This document shows, one piece after another, positions 29,914 to 31,712 of a stretch of DNA of 31,712 nt. Position 1 is the stretch's first letter, and each line of letters opens with the position of its first letter. The DNA comes from a bacterium (GTDB lineage: Bacteria; JAJVIF01; JAGGVT01), in NCBI GenBank assembly GCA_021157815.1, contig JAGGVT010000160.1, positions 1 to 31,712 on the forward strand. Reading direction: 5' to 3'. Below the pieces are notes generated by a model. That model had not been told where the DNA came from. It saw only the letters and a program-made list of their open reading frames with translations, and did no database searches. The position numbers and the translations under genes were made by a program.

Positions 29914-31712
29914 ATGAGATATCTGCTGGCTTCAGTTATGCTTCTTACACTATTTATTTTGGGATGCTCCTTCGGTTCATCCTCTCCGGCGACGCCGTCT
30001 GAAACGGACGACATTCAAACAACGCTTAACCGCGCCGCTGATGCGCTTGAAAGCGGCAATGTCGATGAATGCCTCAAGTATTTCCATAATCCTGACAAAT
30101 TTGGTGATACTCTCAGAAAAATGAAAAAGCAATTTCCCCTGCTTGCGAAAGCGATTAGAAACGCAATCGTGGAGGAGTCGGATGGTGATCAGATTCGCTT
30201 GAAAATCCGCATGCAGCGACCCGACAATCCGAAAGCATTCATCGAATCAAGAATGTTTCTTCTAAAATCGCACAACGGCAAATGGCTGATTAGCGCGGTC
30301 CCTGTTCGCTATAAAAATCCGGATGAGCGCAAGGCTGAATGGATGGCTAAAAGTACGCACGGATCATACCTGACTCGCGCGATTATCGAATACTACATCC
30401 GAAACTACCAGAACGACTGGGAATTCACCGGCGCAAATGGGCTGCTGAACCAGAAAAATCATCTGTACCAGACAACCGGAACGCATCCGGGTGTAATCGA
30501 TACAGTTCTCGGATTGTACGATGTCGATATTTACAACAACATCCCGCCCGAAGCGTTAATTGTCGGCAATGTCCCATCCGCGCTTCTGCAGATTGGCTCA
30601 ATCGACGAGGACATTTTTGTCGGCGAGTATGATTCCGGAATGAACCTTACTTTCAATCGTGATATTCAACTCGATACATCAAGCGGATTGAAATTTACAA
30701 CATCCAATAGTTTCGGCGACGATGACGACACCTTCTTCAAAGGCTACGCTCATTTCCTGACTCCGCTGAATCAGGACTACTACCAGGAATCATTCATCGG
30801 ATTCAACGACATTGGATTTCTCGGCGACCAGTCTGCCAACAGCGCCCCGACATACAGATGGGGCCTGGGGTTGGAAAATATTGGGCCTATCAGCATAGTC
30901 GATATCGTTGACATGCGTGAAAACTGGAATCGTAAGACATGGCAGTACGCGATTCAGTTATTCGAGGATGCGCAAACCGAACCTGGTATTTTAATCAAGG
31001 CGAAAAAACTCGCTGATTCATTCTACGTGCTAGGACACATCCTGCACCTTCTGGAGGATTCAGGGATTCCGGCGCATGTTCGCAACGACATGCACGGCGT
31101 ACCCGCGCTGCACTACATTCCCGGTTTCGATTACCTTCAGCCTGACCCGCTTGAGGACTGGGCTGGCACATTCGAATCCAGTTTCATCAACAGGACAATC
31201 GAATTATGGCAGGAATTGTATTTCGATTTCGACCCGATAAGACGCTATCCCGGCGGATTCTCCACTCACGACCCGCTTTTGCATTATTACTACAACAATG
31301 CTGAAATGCCTGAATACGCCGGATATGAGGCCATTTTCAAGAGTCTTGCGTTTATGACCAACCGGACTTTCTTCAGCGAGGACACAATCCACCGCTCAAC
31401 GCAAAGTTACGCCAACACTACACAATATCCGCTTATCACCGATTGGGAATTCGATTACGGCGGACGCACTGTCCTCTACGGCCGCGCCGGACTGCCGTTT
31501 TACAACGAAGTGCATCCCCTCGCGGTCTCAACACTTTGGTTCGATACATGGTGCACGGGATTCTACGCAATCCACTGGCGATGGCCCACGCTTGCAGAAG
31601 TAATCGATGAACTCGAAGATGATGACGACCTGTTCACAATCTGGGATGAATGGGACGAGGACTTCTTCTCCGACGGCAGAAAGGGAATATGCGAAACCGA
31701 ATGGGAAGTCCA
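29914..31712 (+). CDS. Lipoprotein with zinc phospholipase C-like motif (partial)
   Basis: The frame is open from the ATG at 29914 (GAGG seven bases upstream) to the right edge, 599 codons without a stop. The N-terminus MRYLLASVMLLTLFILGC is a lipoprotein signal with Cys18. Residues about 30-150 are a small helical-plus-strand domain of the kind used to track load or stress in lipoproteins (NTF2-like is possible). The clearest motif is LGHILHLLEDSGIPAHVRND at residues 373-392, with His375, His378, Asp382, His388 and Asp392, as in zinc-dependent phospholipase C / S1-P1 nuclease folds. An envelope-anchored metal hydrolase is likely; the substrate is unknown. Confidence 0.75.
   Translation, partial: MRYLLASVMLLTLFILGCSFGSSSPATPSETDDIQTTLNRAADALESGNVDECLKYFHNPDKFGDTLRKMKKQFPLLAKAIRNAIVEESDGDQIRLKIRMQRPDNPKAFIESRMFLLKSHNGKWLISAVPVRYKNPDERKAEWMAKSTHGSYLTRAIIEYYIRNYQNDWEFTGANGLLNQKNHLYQTTGTHPGVIDTVLGLYDVDIYNNIPPEALIVGNVPSALLQIGSIDEDIFVGEYDSGMNLTFNRDIQLDTSSGLKFTTSNSFGDDDDTFFKGYAHFLTPLNQDYYQESFIGFNDIGFLGDQSANSAPTYRWGLGLENIGPISIVDIVDMRENWNRKTWQYAIQLFEDAQTEPGILIKAKKLADSFYVLGHILHLLEDSGIPAHVRNDMHGVPALHYIPGFDYLQPDPLEDWAGTFESSFINRTIELWQELYFDFDPIRRYPGGFSTHDPLLHYYYNNAEMPEYAGYEAIFKSLAFMTNRTFFSEDTIHRSTQSYANTTQYPLITDWEFDYGGRTVLYGRAGLPFYNEVHPLAVSTLWFDTWCTGFYAIHWRWPTLAEVIDELEDDDDLFTIWDEWDEDFFSDGRKGICETEWEV

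Overview
This 31.7 kb window comes from a Gram-negative, flagellated bacterium. It encodes P-ring and L-ring flagellar proteins, which need an outer membrane, and two large lipoproteins. I see no rRNA, tRNA, CRISPR array, complete insertion sequence or phage gene, and I cannot place the organism more precisely from the sequence alone. The mix of genes and the many short palindromic intergenic repeats would suit a poorly characterised lineage, but that is an impression only.

Layout. (1) 1-1822: 5' part of a membrane iron-sulfur oxidoreductase (HdrD/NarI-like), cut by the left edge. (2) 2061-6168, minus strand: a regulatory cluster holding a TPR protein, a PAS-PP2C phosphatase-HATPase fusion, an exported protein of unknown function and a STAS anti-anti-sigma protein, ending in a clear intrinsic terminator. 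This looks like a partner-switching module. (3) 6282-10749: a membrane CTP-dependent lipid kinase-like protein, a beta-propeller lipoprotein and tryptophanase. (4) 11108-15091, minus strand: flagellar operon flgG-flgA-flgH-flgI-flgJ (rod-binding part only), preceded by a sigma-28-type promoter and a hairpin-rich leader. (5) 15478-16691: an AT-rich two-gene cassette, a PIN-domain ribonuclease with an unrecognised 247-residue partner, probably a toxin-antitoxin pair. (6) 16918-19782: ABC-2 exporter (ATPase plus permease) and rnhB. (7) 20095-27244: small membrane protein, valS, a large solitary prepilin, rqcH and a Nudix hydrolase. (8) 27903-31712: a purine nucleoside phosphorylase-fold protein lacking the usual active-site residues, a HAD hydrolase, and a lipoprotein with a zinc phospholipase C-like motif, cut by the right edge.

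Two patterns run across the window. First, at least four genes (valS, rqcH, the PNP-like gene and the HAD gene), and perhaps the PIN-partner gene, have TATAAT-like -10 boxes 7-9 bases before the start codon and no Shine-Dalgarno sequence, which predicts leaderless mRNAs; other genes have good Shine-Dalgarno sites. Second, nearly every longer intergenic gap holds a short element of about 75-180 bp bounded by inverted repeats. I count about eight distinct types, including one type present twice and one nested stack.

The best candidates for something undescribed are the PIN/247-residue pair, the degenerate PNP-like protein, the leaderless-gene pattern and the structured leader of the flagellar operon.
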